Positions 1 through 10,043 are shown, counted from the first letter of the stretch. The stretch: DNA of 64,000 nucleotides from Candidatus Tepidiaquacellales bacterium UBA2330 (GCA_002344965.1 DDUU01000042.1:1-64000), one strand, 5' to 3'. Notes: generated by a model from the letters alone, not told the origin. Numbers and translations: made by a program.

Positions 1-224
1 CTCATATTTTTGTCGTGTACTAAGTGCACTATTCCCGCTATAGAGATTTATAAAAATCTGATGCTGAGTCTTTTTCTTTATTCTATGATTTAAGAATTTA
101 ATTATTTAAGTTGGGTTAATTTGTGTGGTTAAAAAAGAATAAAAACGATTTAAGATAAAGAAATAATTATCTGAATCAGATTTGAATTTGAAGTCTTTAT
201 CTGAATTAATTTTCTGTCTGCTAA

Positions 225-881
225 ATGTCCAAAACTAATAAAGCTTTTCTGATAATCGGAACACTGATCGGATGCACTGCTTTAGTATTACAATTATATC
301 TTACGCTTTTATATTCTCCGCAGTCAGGGTTAACATACTTACAAAGCGTTATAAAATTTTTCAGTTTTATGACCATCCTGACAAACATACTGGTTACTCT
401 GACTTATATGTTTCTTCTTCTTTCGCCGGATTCAAAACCGGGCTTGTTTTTTCAGAAACCTTTTGTCCAGAGCGGGATTCTGGTATATATTTTAATAGTG
501 GGGATCATTTATCATTTTATGCTGGCTCATATCTGGAATCCGCAGGGACCGGAGAAATTCGCTGATATATTACTTCATTATGTAATGCCTTCTTTTTACC
601 TGATGTACTGGCTATTTAACACGGAAAAGGGCAGACAAAAAATTTTTAACTGTATTAAATGGCTTAGTTATCCGTTAGCGTATATTATTTATATTCTTAT
701 CAGAGGTCATTTCAGCGGCATGTATCCTTATCCGTTTACAGATGTTTCAAAATTCGGATTTGAGACGGTATTAAAAAATATTTTCTTTATAACGATCGGT
801 TATATACTGACGGGTCTTATAATAATTTTTCTGGATAAATTACTGTATAAATTTTCTCAGAGGAAAAAATTAAGTATATAA
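225..881 (+). CDS. Pr6Pr-type six-helix membrane protein
   Basis: This 218-residue protein is almost wholly hydrophobic, with about six predicted membrane helices. It matches the Pr6Pr/FAR-17a-like family from memory: an FFSFMTILTNILV segment, then HFMLAHIWNPQG, LLHYVMPSFYLMYWLF and RGHFSGMYPYPF. Those conserved His, Asn/Pro and Tyr/Pro residues are the family's usual landmarks. The biochemical role in bacteria is not established, although eukaryotic relatives (AIG1/ADTRP) include lipid hydrolases. It is the only rightward gene in the first 6 kb and converges on meaB with 11 bases between stops. No operon partner is visible. The ATG start follows an AT-rich leader without a clear ribosome binding site. 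Confidence 0.75.
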   Translation: MSKTNKAFLIIGTLIGCTALVLQLYLTLLYSPQSGLTYLQSVIKFFSFMTILTNILVTLTYMFLLLSPDSKPGLFFQKPFVQSGILVYILIVGIIYHFMLAHIWNPQGPEKFADILLHYVMPSFYLMYWLFNTEKGRQKIFNCIKWLSYPLAYIIYILIRGHFSGMYPYPFTDVSKFGFETVLKNIFFITIGYILTGLIIIFLDKLLYKFSQRKKLSI

Positions 882-892
882 ATTCTGTTTTC

Positions 893-1855
893 TTATTTCC
901 TTTTTAAAAGATCTTTAGTCAGTGTTTCTACAACCGAATACGGATCAGATTTTTTGTTATAAATCAAATCAAGATTATCATTCAGATATTTTCTTTTTTC
1001 ATTATCCCAGAAATTAACTGTAAGTTTATTTGTCAGCAGCTCGCCTATCTTTTTTTTCAGCTGCTGAATTCTTTTCGTTTTTAAATATCCTGTTTTTTCC
1101 AGATGACTTTTATGTTCAAAGATCTTATCAAGTAATTCACCTATACCTTTGTTCTGACTGCCTGTGGTTTTCAAGACATCAATTATCCATCCGTCGGGAG
1201 CAGGTGGCTTCAAATGTATAATATTTTTTATAGTAGCAGCGACTGCATCAGCGCCGTCCCTGTCAGATTTATTCAGAACAAAAATATCGGCAATTTCCAT
1301 CAGACCGGCTTTCATTGCCTGTACAGCATCTCCGGATTCCGGCACAAGCACAACGATAGTTGTATCAGCGGTCTGCGCAATATCGAGTTCGGACTGACCG
1401 ACTCCAACGGTTTCTATAATTATAAAATCTTTACCGGCAGCATCCAGTACATCGCAAGCTTCAGTTACATTTTTGCATAAACCTCCAAGACTTCCTCTGG
1501 TTGCCATAGATCTGATAAATACATTCTGAAGTAGACCTGAATCCTGCATTCTGATCCTGTCTCCGAGCAGCGCTCCGCCTGTAAAAGGACTTGTGGGATC
1601 CACTGCAATTACACCGGTTTTCAATCCTTTTTCATCAAGTAATTTTATAAGACAATTTGTAACTGTGGATTTTCCTGCGCCGGGAGGACCGGTGATTCCA
1701 ATTCTATGAGCTTTGCCTGTGAACTTATATATTCCTTTCAATAAATCTTCGCTGCCTTCAGATTCATTTTCAACCATTGTCAGCGCTTTCGCCACTGATC
1801 TTTTATCAGAAGTTTTAATTTTTTCAGTCAGTTCATTCAGCATTTCAGTTGTCAT
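893..1855 (-). CDS. meaB: MeaB/ArgK-family GTPase, methylmalonyl-CoA mutase chaperone
   Basis: This 320-residue P-loop GTPase has the family length and motifs. The Walker A GPPGAGKS lies at residues 56-63, the switch region includes DPTSPFTGGALLGDRIRM, the Walker B/switch II region reads ETVGVGQSE, and the base-specificity motif is NKSD. MeaB proteins guard and reload adenosylcobalamin-dependent methylmalonyl-CoA mutase in propionate and methylmalonate metabolism. No mutase subunit lies in this window, so its partner must be encoded elsewhere. galE lies 25 bases upstream in the same direction. The assignment of family is firm; the target enzyme is inferred from family knowledge. Confidence 0.92.
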   Translation of the reverse strand: MTTEMLNELTEKIKTSDKRSVAKALTMVENESEGSEDLLKGIYKFTGKAHRIGITGPPGAGKSTVTNCLIKLLDEKGLKTGVIAVDPTSPFTGGALLGDRIRMQDSGLLQNVFIRSMATRGSLGGLCKNVTEACDVLDAAGKDFIIIETVGVGQSELDIAQTADTTIVVLVPESGDAVQAMKAGLMEIADIFVLNKSDRDGADAVAATIKNIIHLKPPAPDGWIIDVLKTTGSQNKGIGELLDKIFEHKSHLEKTGYLKTKRIQQLKKKIGELLTNKLTVNFWDNEKRKYLNDNLDLIYNKKSDPYSVVETLTKDLLKRK

Positions 1856-1880
1856 TATTAAAAGGTAATTCTTTTTAACA

Positions 1881-2897
1881 TTATTTTTTCCCGATTCTCT
1901 TTTGCCAGTTCCATGAAGTAAGCATCATATCATTTAAATCTCTTTCAGCTTTCCATCCGAGTATTTCATTTGCCTTTTTAGTATCCGAATAGATACTGAC
2001 CACATCACCTTCCCGACGCGGACCTATTCTGAAATTAAGCTTCACTCCTGTCACATTTTCAAAAGCATTAATAACTTCGAGCACGCTGTTTCCTTTTCCT
2101 GTACCGAGATTAAAAATCTCCATTGGATTTTCATCTTTATTTTCAAGCATTCTTTTTAAAGCAATGACATGCGCCTTTGCAAGATCCACTACATGAATGT
2201 AATCTCTTATATTTGTACCGTCAGGAGTATCGTAATCATTTCCGTTCACAGTCAGGATTTCTCTCTTACCAATTGCAGTCTGCGTAATATACGGCACCAG
2301 ATTATTCGGTATACCGATTGGAAGTTCTCCGATCAGCGAACTGTCATGCGCGCCGGTAGGATTAAAATATCTCAGTATTACTGATTTCATTCCGGATATT
2401 TTCGAAAGGTCCGACAGCATCTGTTCGCCAATCTGTTTTGTAAAACCATACGGTGATTCCGCTTTCTTTACCGGTGAAGTTTCCGTCACCGGCAGCGAAT
2501 CAGCTTCACCGTACACAGTACATGAAGAGGAGTAAACAAATTTATCAATTGCATTAGCTTCAAGAGCATTAAGTAAATTTATCATGCCGGATACGTTATT
2601 GCGGTAATACAATAACGGATTATTAACAGATTCTCCTACAGCTTTAAAGGCAGCAAAATGTATGACAGCAGAAATATCTTTTTCTTTTTTAAAGAATTCA
2701 TTTACAACATCTTCATCACAGAGATCAATTTTATGAAATTCCGGTTTAACTCCGGAAATCTTTTCAATGTTATCAATTACTTCAATTTCCGAATTGGAAA
2801 GATTATCAAGTATAATTACTTCATACCCTTCCTTCTGCAGCTCTACAGCAGTATGCGAACCGATATAACCCGTACCGCCTGTAACTAAAATCTTCAT
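1881..2897 (-). CDS. galE: UDP-glucose 4-epimerase
   Basis: This 338-residue short-chain dehydrogenase/reductase of the extended type should interconvert UDP-glucose and UDP-galactose with bound NAD. It has the N-terminal GGTGYIGS nucleotide-binding loop (residues 7-14), the SSSCTVYG motif with the active-site Ser near 124, and the catalytic pair Tyr150/Lys154 in YGFTK. The segment RYFNPTGAHDSSLIGE and the C-terminal LGWKAERDL are typical of GalE rather than of other epimerases. It would feed surface polysaccharide or glycolipid synthesis, and a glycosyltransferase lies two genes upstream. Only four bases separate it from purD, which suggests co-transcription. Confidence 0.93.
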   Translation of the reverse strand: MKILVTGGTGYIGSHTAVELQKEGYEVIILDNLSNSEIEVIDNIEKISGVKPEFHKIDLCDEDVVNEFFKKEKDISAVIHFAAFKAVGESVNNPLLYYRNNVSGMINLLNALEANAIDKFVYSSSCTVYGEADSLPVTETSPVKKAESPYGFTKQIGEQMLSDLSKISGMKSVILRYFNPTGAHDSSLIGELPIGIPNNLVPYITQTAIGKREILTVNGNDYDTPDGTNIRDYIHVVDLAKAHVIALKRMLENKDENPMEIFNLGTGKGNSVLEVINAFENVTGVKLNFRIGPRREGDVVSIYSDTKKANEILGWKAERDLNDMMLTSWNWQKRIGKK

Positions 2898-2901
2898 TTA
2901 T

Positions 2902-4194
2902 TTAAATATTGTTTAATTGTCTGAAACCGATATCTTTTCTGTAATACTTATTTTCAAATTCTATCTTGCCGGCATTTTCATAAGCTGTTTTCACAGCATC
3001 GGAAAGCGATGTTTTTGAAATTCCGGTAACTGACAAAACTCTTCCCCCGTCAGTTATTATTTCATTCCCGGTTTTTTTTGTCCCTGACTGAAATACAATA
3101 CAGCTGCCGCCGGTTTTATCAAGCCCGGTAATTCTCTTTCCTTTTTCATAACTGTCCGGATAACCTTCAGATGCAAGGACCACGCAGCATGAGTATTCTT
3201 CTTTTACTTTAAGACTATATTCACTAATCTCATTTTCTGCAGAAGCAAATAGAAGTTCGGTAAAATCAGATTCAATAAGCGGCAGCACTGCCTGAGTTTC
3301 TGGGTCACCGAATCTGCAGTTGAACTCTATTACAAACGGTTCGTCTTTTACAATCATAAGTCCGCAGTAAAGACATCCTTTAAATTCCCTGCCATCCTTT
3401 TTCATTTGTTTTAAAACCGGCTTTACGATCTTAGAATTAATTTTGAAAACCATTTCATCAGTCATAAATTTTTTCACAGGACAGACAGCACCCATTCCGC
3501 CGGTATTTTTACCGGTCTCGCCTTCGGATATTTTTTTATGATCCTGGGAAAAAGGAAGCAGCACGTGATCTGTTCCGTCGGTTACTGCAAAGACGGATAC
3601 TTCTTCGCCTGTCAGAAAGCGTTCGGTTAAAAATCTGTTTGCTGATTTGCCGAATTTTTCTCCGCTGCAAAATTCCTTTAACGTTTCATAAGCCTCTTCG
3701 AAATTTTCTGCAATAACAACTCCTTTACCTGCAGCCAGTCCGTCAGCTTTTAAGACAAGGGGATATTCTGATTTTCCGAGAAATTCTTCTGCGGTCGTAA
3801 TATCCTCTGAGCTGAAACTTCTGAAATCAGCCGTAGGTACACCGGCTTTTTTCATTAACTCTTTCGAAAATATTTTACTTGATTCTATTTCAGCCGCTTT
3901 CTTTGTCGGTCCGAAAATTTTCAGACCTTTTGAAATAAATTCATCGGCAATTCCCATGGATAAAGGTATTTCCGGTCCGGCAATAGTCAGGTCAATATTA
4001 TTTAAAAGTGCAAACTCTGAAAGAGATTTCAGATCAGTCGGTTCAATGCTTACACTTTCAGCAAATATTTCAGAGCCGGGATTACTTCCTGTAATATAAA
4101 GTTTACCGGAATTCCTTTTGAAGGAATCTGAATTATAAACAGCATATGCAATCGCATTCTCTCTGCCGCCGTTTCCAACTATCAGAATTTTCAA
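2902..4194 (-). CDS. purD: Phosphoribosylamine-glycine ligase (GAR synthetase)
   Basis: This 430-residue ATP-grasp ligase joins glycine to 5-phosphoribosylamine in purine synthesis. The N-terminal GNGGRENAIAYAV corresponds to the usual GxGGREHALAW, with Asn in place of the normally conserved His. The family ATP-grasp motifs follow: KADGLAAGKGV, GGMGAVCP and EFNCRFGDPETQ. The length is normal and there is no sign of truncation. Other purine genes in the window (purN, purH) lie about 22 kb away, so the pathway is scattered. It sits four bases upstream of galE and 93 bases downstream of a glycosyltransferase gene, all leftward. Confidence 0.95.
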   Translation of the reverse strand: MKILIVGNGGRENAIAYAVYNSDSFKRNSGKLYITGSNPGSEIFAESVSIEPTDLKSLSEFALLNNIDLTIAGPEIPLSMGIADEFISKGLKIFGPTKKAAEIESSKIFSKELMKKAGVPTADFRSFSSEDITTAEEFLGKSEYPLVLKADGLAAGKGVVIAENFEEAYETLKEFCSGEKFGKSANRFLTERFLTGEEVSVFAVTDGTDHVLLPFSQDHKKISEGETGKNTGGMGAVCPVKKFMTDEMVFKINSKIVKPVLKQMKKDGREFKGCLYCGLMIVKDEPFVIEFNCRFGDPETQAVLPLIESDFTELLFASAENEISEYSLKVKEEYSCCVVLASEGYPDSYEKGKRITGLDKTGGSCIVFQSGTKKTGNEIITDGGRVLSVTGISKTSLSDAVKTAYENAGKIEFENKYYRKDIGFRQLNNI

Positions 4195-4287
4195 ATATGC
4201 AATGTGAGGTTTAAATTTACGGGGAATATTAAAAAAACATAAAAGTCACTGCGGGTGTAAAATCGCAAATTAATGATTCAAATCCCG

Positions 4288-5562
4288 TTACTCAATATCA
4301 ACAAGTAAGTTGAATTCTTTTGCAAGTTCATAAGTAAGAGTTTTTCTGTCATACAATTCTACAACTTCTTCATTTGCAGCAGGCAACGCATTATTTTTAT
4401 ACAGCTCGTAGTAATCCCGGAAAGCTTTCATTAGCTCTTCAGGATCCTCTTCTACAAAACGCACTGCATCATATTTTTCAAGCGTTTTCTTTGTTACACC
4501 TTCAGGAATGCAGGCAATAATATTTTTTCTGCTGCCTATATACTCACCGATCTTTCCGGGCATTGCAGCATCGTCATTCTCTCCCCTGCTTATCATAAAA
4601 AAAAGAACATCTGAGGCTAGCAGATATTTTACGCATTCAACATGCTCAATATAGCCGAGCATGTTAATTGAATTACCAAGATTAAATCCGTTAAGTATGG
4701 AAATATTCTCCTTTGACATTGCACCGATGAAGCAGAATTCAATTTCGGATTTCAATTCCGGATATTTTATAAAAAATTTATTTATAGCATCAAGAAAATA
4801 TTTCGGATTTCTTGTATAAAAGCTTCCGGAGTAAGTAATTCTCATCTTATCGGTAAGCGGCAGTTCTCCTTTGGATGCATTTTCAAAATCCTCGGGATCA
4901 TAACCATGAGGAATTATCTTTACGTCATTATATTCTATATTCCCGTATCTTGAGATCACAAGCTCCTTTACTCTTCTGTTCGTTGTAATGATTTTATTGG
5001 CGTCTTTCAAAACATTTTTCTCAAGTTTCATATTTGACATCTTATGAAACGGAGTAGCGTAATAGTTAAGCACAGGACTGTCAACCCAGGCATCTCTGTA
5101 ATCAATTACAAGCGGCACTTTAAACTTTTTCTTTATATCCTGTCCGACGAGAAAATCAGTATAAGGAGGAGCTGTAGCGTAAATCACATCAAATCCACCG
5201 TATTTTTTCCATACTTCTACAGCTTTTCTGTAAGCTTTCTTTCTCCAGAATTTTTTATTATCAGGCATCAAAAAAAACTGGCCTATTCTGCTTCGGAGTT
5301 TTCTTAATTTTTCATTTGGATTTTTTATAATAATCTTACTGATATCATTAATTTCTTCTCCGGTTCTTTCAATGATAATTCCGTTTGATATTGCTTCTTT
5401 CAAAAGGCTTTCATCCACTGCAAAATATTTTTTAGGACTGTCCGTAAGAACGACAGGTTCCCATCCGAAGTCCTTGAGATATTTTGCGAATTTCAGAGTA
5501 CGCTGCACGCCGCCCATTCCCATCGGAGGGAAATAGTAAGATATGATAAGTACTTTATTCAA
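4288..5562 (-). CDS. Glycosyltransferase, GT4-like
   Basis: This 424-residue protein has the two-domain layout of GT-B glycosyltransferases. The N-terminal segment YYFPPMGMGGVQR (residues 9-21) is a typical acceptor-domain start. A middle stretch, IIPHGYDPEDFE followed by ITYSGSFYTRNP, marks the start of the nucleotide-sugar domain. The C-terminal part has MPGKIGEYIGSRKNIIA and a basic linker. The donor and acceptor cannot be read from sequence; surface polysaccharide assembly is the likely setting. It stands upstream of purD and galE in the same direction and downstream of an M24 peptidase. Confidence 0.82.
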   Translation of the reverse strand: MNKVLIISYYFPPMGMGGVQRTLKFAKYLKDFGWEPVVLTDSPKKYFAVDESLLKEAISNGIIIERTGEEINDISKIIIKNPNEKLRKLRSRIGQFFLMPDNKKFWRKKAYRKAVEVWKKYGGFDVIYATAPPYTDFLVGQDIKKKFKVPLVIDYRDAWVDSPVLNYYATPFHKMSNMKLEKNVLKDANKIITTNRRVKELVISRYGNIEYNDVKIIPHGYDPEDFENASKGELPLTDKMRITYSGSFYTRNPKYFLDAINKFFIKYPELKSEIEFCFIGAMSKENISILNGFNLGNSINMLGYIEHVECVKYLLASDVLFFMISRGENDDAAMPGKIGEYIGSRKNIIACIPEGVTKKTLEKYDAVRFVEEDPEELMKAFRDYYELYKNNALPAANEEVVELYDRKTLTYELAKEFNLLVDIE

Positions 5563-5600
5563 TTATTTTATGAAATATCAATAGAAATGTCTTAAATATT

Positions 5601-6668
5601 TTATACAGTAATTAACTCTTTAGTAGATTTGTTTAAAATCTCGCAACCGTTTTCAGTTACCGCCACATCATCTTCAATTCTCACGCCGCCCAATCCTTCG
5701 ACATATATTCCCGGTTCGATTGTAATTATATTATTCACTTCGAGTATAAAATCCGTTCTCTGATTTAAAGACGGCCGTTCATGAATATCATAACCGAGTC
5801 CGTGACCGAGTCCATGCCCGAAATTTTCACCAAATCCCATTTCAGTAATATAATCTCTTGCGGCAGAATCAACTTCTTTCACCGGCACACCGGCTTTTAC
5901 TTTCTCCAGCGCCCGCAGCTGAGCTTCTTTTACAATTTTATAAATGTTTTTACACTCTTCGCTGATCTCACCGACAGCAATCGTTCTTGTCATATCTGAT
6001 TTCATTCCTTCAACTGTGCATCCGAAATCCAGCTTAAGGAGTTCTCCGTTTTCAATTATTTTATCAGTAGGTCTTGCGTGCGGGAATGCGCTTCTTACTC
6101 CTGAAGCAACTATCGGCTCAAAGGAATCGCAGTCCGCTCCGTAAATTTTCTGAAGAAAAGAAATCTCCGCTGATATCTCGCGTTCGGTCATGCCGGGTTT
6201 AATAATATTCAGCAGTTCGGAAAAGGTTTTGTCCGTAATATTAACTGCTTTCCTGGTAAGTTCAATTTCCTTTTCATTTTTCTGAGATACAATATTTTCA
6301 ATCAAAGAATCAGCCGGAACAAATTCAATTTCCGCAAAATCATTTTTAAGATTCAGATAATCCGCGTAAGTCAGGATATTCGATTCAAAACCGGTTTTGC
6401 TCAGACCGTGTTTTTTCGAAAGCTCATTAAGAAAACCCATAGAATTCTGGACATAAATTATCACTTCAAAATCATCATAAACTTCTTTTGCTGATTGTGT
6501 TTTATATCTGAAATCAGTTATAAAATAATTTTTGTCTTTAGTAAGCAGGACATTTGCGGCGCTGCCGGAAAACCCTGAAATATATCTTATGTTCGGAAGA
6601 CTTTTTACGAGAAAAGAATCAGCTCCAATCGCGGCAAAACTGTCTTTAATTTTTTTTAATCGTGACAT
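5601..6668 (-). CDS. Xaa-Pro aminopeptidase-type M24 peptidase
   Basis: This metallopeptidase has a creatinase-like N-domain and a C-terminal pita-bread domain. Counting from the start used here, the metal ligands are Asp214 and Asp225 (LDFGCTVEGMKSDMTRT), His289 (GHGLGHGLG), Glu318 (TIEPGIY) and Glu332 (GVRIEDD). These are the five residues expected for aminopeptidase P/prolidase. The reading frame stays open upstream to an ATG at 6752, which would add 28 hydrophobic residues. I chose the internal ATG at 6668 because MSRLKKIKDSF is how cytoplasmic family members begin. Neither start has a good ribosome binding site, so a membrane-anchored form cannot be excluded. Confidence 0.9.
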   Translation of the reverse strand: MSRLKKIKDSFAAIGADSFLVKSLPNIRYISGFSGSAANVLLTKDKNYFITDFRYKTQSAKEVYDDFEVIIYVQNSMGFLNELSKKHGLSKTGFESNILTYADYLNLKNDFAEIEFVPADSLIENIVSQKNEKEIELTRKAVNITDKTFSELLNIIKPGMTEREISAEISFLQKIYGADCDSFEPIVASGVRSAFPHARPTDKIIENGELLKLDFGCTVEGMKSDMTRTIAVGEISEECKNIYKIVKEAQLRALEKVKAGVPVKEVDSAARDYITEMGFGENFGHGLGHGLGYDIHERPSLNQRTDFILEVNNIITIEPGIYVEGLGGVRIEDDVAVTENGCEILNKSTKELITV

Positions 6669-6825
6669 TTGTTGTAAATTTACAATAACGATAAAAATAC
6701 TCAATAGCTGAAGTAATATCAATGTAAGTTTTGGTATTAGCAATAGTTTCATGACTTAAATAATTTTATAATTGAAAGTTTGTATTGAATTAACTTATTA
6801 ATAGATTTATTTTGCTAATCATATT

Positions 6826-8613
6826 ATGAAACTTCTCTACTCTTATCTCATCAAATACAAAAAACTTCTTCTGCTTGCATTATTACTTGCGGCTGTTAAT
6901 CAGGTTTTTTCTTTACTGGATCCGGCGATATTCAGATATGTAATCGATGACTATGCAACCAAATTTAAGGAATACACTACAGCAGAATTTTTTAAAGGAG
7001 TGGGATTTTTATTAATGCTGGCTGTCGGAGCAGCGCTTGTATCAAGGATCGCAAAGAATTTCCAGGATTATTTTTTAAATGTAATTACGCAAAGACTCGG
7101 AGCTGACATATATTCTGACGGAATAAGTCACTCGCTCAAATTACCGTATTCAGTATTTGAAGATCAGAGCAGCGGTCAGACACTCGGTATTTTACAAAAA
7201 GTAAGAGCTGATTCCGAAAGACTTATCTCTTCATTTGTTAATATTCTTTTTACTTCAATTGTAGGAATTATCTTTGTGGGTGTTTACGCTTTGACTGTTC
7301 ACTGGATCATAGCACCGATTTATCTTTGCGCAATTCCTATCATCGGACTGCTCAGCTCGTCTTTCGGGAAAAAAATAAAAACTATTCAGAAGACTATTGT
7401 ATCTGAAACTACTGCGCTTGCGGGATCCACTACAGAATCATTACGAAATATAGAGCTTGTAAAAAGTCTTGGACTTTCGCAGCAGGAAATTGACAGACTC
7501 AACAATACAACTGACAAAATTCTCCTTCTGGAACTTAAAAAAGTTAAATACATAAGAAGTCTGAGTTTCATACAGGGTACGACAGTAAATCTTCTGAGGA
7601 CAAGCATACTGCTTCTGATGATGTATCTGATCTTTACACAGGCGATCACAACGGGACAATTTTTTACACTATTTATTTATTCCTTTTATATATTCGGTCC
7701 TCTTCAGGAGCTTGGAAATATTATAAATATTTACAAAGAAGCTGAAGTATCCCTGAATAATTTCCAGGAAATTTTAAACACTCCGGCTGATCCAAAACCT
7801 TTGAACCCGGTAAGAATTGGTGAAGTTACTACACTTGAATTTGAAAACGTAACATTCAGACATAAGTCATCAGTTACTAACGCTCTTTCGGAAATTTCTT
7901 TTAAAACTGAAAGAGGAAACACAATAGCATTTGTCGGTCCTTCCGGATCCGGAAAGACTACGCTTGTTAAAATTCTACTGGGGTTATACAGACCGCTGGA
8001 AGGGAATATTTTATACAATGGAGTTACGTTTGAGAAAATTGATCTTGACAATTTAAGAGAAAAAATCGGATTTGTCTCTCAGGATTCCCAGTTATTTTCA
8101 GGTACAATAAAAGAGAATCTGCTTTTTGTAAATCCAAAGGCAACCGATGAAGAATGTTTTGATGTATTGTATAAAGCGAATTGTCAGACGCTTCTTGAAA
8201 GAGCTGACAACGGACTTGAGACAGTTATAGGAGAAGGAGGCGTAAAGGTTTCCGGAGGAGAGAAACAAAGATTATCAATTGCACGCGCATTACTGAGAAA
8301 ACCAAACCTGATGATCTTTGATGAAGCAACATCAGCGCTTGACTCAATAACTGAAGAAGGCATCAACAAAACAATTCGTGATATTTCAGCAGGCGGAAAT
8401 CATATTACAATTATGATAGCTCACAGACTTTCTACAATAATGCATGCCGATACAATTTATGTTCTGGAAAGAGGTAATATAATTGAATCCGGAAGACACG
8501 ACTATCTGTTGGAACAGAAAGGTTTATATTATGCAATGTGGAGACAGCAGATCGGAGAAAGAAAATACATTGCAGATTACGCTGTGCTTGAAGCAGGTAA
8601 AATGAATAATTAA
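6826..8613 (+). CDS. ABC exporter, fused permease and ATPase
   Basis: This 595-residue half-transporter has about six membrane helices in the first 320 residues and a C-terminal ATPase. The ATPase has Walker A GPSGSGKT (371-378), a Q-loop in GFVSQDSQLF, the signature VSGGEKQR (475-482), Walker B LMIFDE (495-500) and the H-loop His in IAHRLST. It resembles the MsbA/LmrA-like exporter group that moves lipids, peptides or drugs as a homodimer or heterodimer. The substrate is not predictable. It is a single rightward gene, divergent from the M24 peptidase and convergent with the DUF1622 gene, so any partner is not adjacent. Confidence 0.9.
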   Translation: MKLLYSYLIKYKKLLLLALLLAAVNQVFSLLDPAIFRYVIDDYATKFKEYTTAEFFKGVGFLLMLAVGAALVSRIAKNFQDYFLNVITQRLGADIYSDGISHSLKLPYSVFEDQSSGQTLGILQKVRADSERLISSFVNILFTSIVGIIFVGVYALTVHWIIAPIYLCAIPIIGLLSSSFGKKIKTIQKTIVSETTALAGSTTESLRNIELVKSLGLSQQEIDRLNNTTDKILLLELKKVKYIRSLSFIQGTTVNLLRTSILLLMMYLIFTQAITTGQFFTLFIYSFYIFGPLQELGNIINIYKEAEVSLNNFQEILNTPADPKPLNPVRIGEVTTLEFENVTFRHKSSVTNALSEISFKTERGNTIAFVGPSGSGKTTLVKILLGLYRPLEGNILYNGVTFEKIDLDNLREKIGFVSQDSQLFSGTIKENLLFVNPKATDEECFDVLYKANCQTLLERADNGLETVIGEGGVKVSGGEKQRLSIARALLRKPNLMIFDEATSALDSITEEGINKTIRDISAGGNHITIMIAHRLSTIMHADTIYVLERGNIIESGRHDYLLEQKGLYYAMWRQQIGERKYIADYAVLEAGKMNN

Positions 8614-8630
8614 AAAGCTAATTTACCAAT

Positions 8631-9005
8631 TCAATCTTTCCCTTCTTTTTTTATTTCCTCATCTATTTTTTGTCTGAATTCTTCGTCTTCATTAATCTCG
8701 CGACCTAAGAAAAAAGAAAGCAGCGTTCTTATTACAACACTTAACCCGAGTATCATCAGATCCTGCATTGTATTTTCCAATATGGTTCTCACTACATCAG
8801 CTGCAATCAGGAAATCAAGCCCAAGCAATAAATAATAACCAAAATTTATTTTTACGAAATTAAGTCTCTTCATAGAGAACTTTCCGCTGAAACGGCCGAG
8901 TTCATTATTTATAAAATAAAGAACTGCCAGCACTGATCCGTAAGCAATCACTACAAGACTCAAAATGCTGATTGTATAAGAAGTATTGATTATTATTTCA
9001 TCCAT
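8631..9005 (-). CDS. DUF1622 membrane protein
   Basis: This 124-residue protein has about three membrane helices and a charged, Glu/Lys-rich C-terminal tail. The segment NFGYYLLLGLDFLIAADVVRTI, followed by a helix with RTLLSFFLGREI, is the recognisable core of the DUF1622 family. The function of that family is unknown. It is nine bases downstream of a 2-hydroxyacid dehydrogenase gene and probably shares its transcript. It converges with the ABC exporter gene. Confidence 0.8.
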   Translation of the reverse strand: MDEIIINTSYTISILSLVVIAYGSVLAVLYFINNELGRFSGKFSMKRLNFVKINFGYYLLLGLDFLIAADVVRTILENTMQDLMILGLSVVIRTLLSFFLGREINEDEEFRQKIDEEIKKEGKD

Positions 9006-9014
9006 ATTGTTATA

Positions 9015-10043
9015 TTAATATTCTCTGTCAAGATTTACAATGTTTATAAAATCCTTTTTCCCTATTGAAACTTTAAGTATATTTTCTATAACTTCATCCC
9101 ATCTGGAGAGATCTTCAAACGGCGATGCCGCTCTGTGAGGGGAAAGGATTACATTCTCAAGTTTTCCGAAAGGCTTTGCAGCCGGAAACATTTTCCCGAC
9201 CTTATCTTTCTCAGGTTTGTAATTATACCACACATCAAGCGCAGCACCGGCTATAGTTTTATTTTTAAGCGCGGCAAACAGATCAATTTCATTTACAATC
9301 TTTCCCCGTGCTACGTTTACAAGAAGCCCTGTTTTTCCGAGAAGTTTCAGCTCTTTTTCTTTTATCAAATTTTCAGTAAGATCAGTATGCGGTATTGCAA
9401 TAATGAGTATATCAGATTCTTTAAGAAACTCATGAAGCTGTTTTGAACTGAATTTCCTGACTGGGGTGGGAAATTTACCTTGGAAACCTTTCCAGCTGTA
9501 TTTTAGAATGTTAAAATTATTTTCAAAACCTGACAAAAATCTGTGGACGTTTTTGTTAATTGCGCCGTAGCCAAGCAGACCGATATTTCTGTTTTTTAAC
9601 TTTACGGAAGAACCGTAAATATCCTCATCATCACTTGTTTCCCAAATGCCGTCCTTCATTCTGTTATGATGAATGACGATCCTGTTCATCAGCGAAAGGA
9701 GCATAGCGACTGTATGCTGAGCAGTGGAATAAGAATGTCCGTGTCCGTTGACTAAAACTGCTTTACTTACATTACGAAGCTCTCTGAAATTTTTAATCTG
9801 ATGTTTTACACCGGTGCCGGGATTTACAAAAAGCTTTAACTTTTTAGCGTTGAGCAGCAGCTCCATATCCGGTTTCCAGCCAACGATTACATCAGCATCT
9901 TTAGCATGTCTTATAAGATTTGTTTTTGATAGATTTTTAGGAAATATTGTTTTAACATTTCCTGCTTTTTTGAGACTTGAATTAAGATGATTTATTAATT
10001 TAATGTCAGCTTTCCAAAGGAATAATACTTTCGTTTCCGTCAT
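9015..10043 (-). CDS. D-isomer-specific 2-hydroxyacid dehydrogenase family protein
   Basis: This 342-residue protein has the NAD-binding domain of the family: GLLGYGAINKNV (about 156-167), IAIPHTDLTENLI and NVARGKIVNE with the active-site Arg246. The catalytic His303 is in SPHRAASP. The segment after ALDVW (about 269-280), where the family usually has its active-site Glu in an EP motif, reads NYKPEKD, so the acid cannot be placed with confidence. The enzyme should reduce a 2-keto acid or oxidise a D-2-hydroxy acid, but the substrate is unknown. It lies between the L12-like membrane protein gene and the DUF1622 gene, all leftward. Confidence 0.85.
   Translation of the reverse strand: MTETKVLFLWKADIKLINHLNSSLKKAGNVKTIFPKNLSKTNLIRHAKDADVIVGWKPDMELLLNAKKLKLFVNPGTGVKHQIKNFRELRNVSKAVLVNGHGHSYSTAQHTVAMLLSLMNRIVIHHNRMKDGIWETSDDEDIYGSSVKLKNRNIGLLGYGAINKNVHRFLSGFENNFNILKYSWKGFQGKFPTPVRKFSSKQLHEFLKESDILIIAIPHTDLTENLIKEKELKLLGKTGLLVNVARGKIVNEIDLFAALKNKTIAGAALDVWYNYKPEKDKVGKMFPAAKPFGKLENVILSPHRAASPFEDLSRWDEVIENILKVSIGKKDFINIVNLDREY

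Noticed and set aside
4260..4290. A GATTCAAATCC stretch like a tRNA T-loop
   Set aside because: No acceptor stem, D-arm or anticodon arm could be built around it, and it abuts the end of the glycosyltransferase gene.
6669..6752. N-terminal hydrophobic extension of the M24 peptidase
   Set aside because: Cytoplasmic aminopeptidase P-type proteins begin near the internal ATG, and the extension has no clear ribosome binding site. It was not fully excluded.
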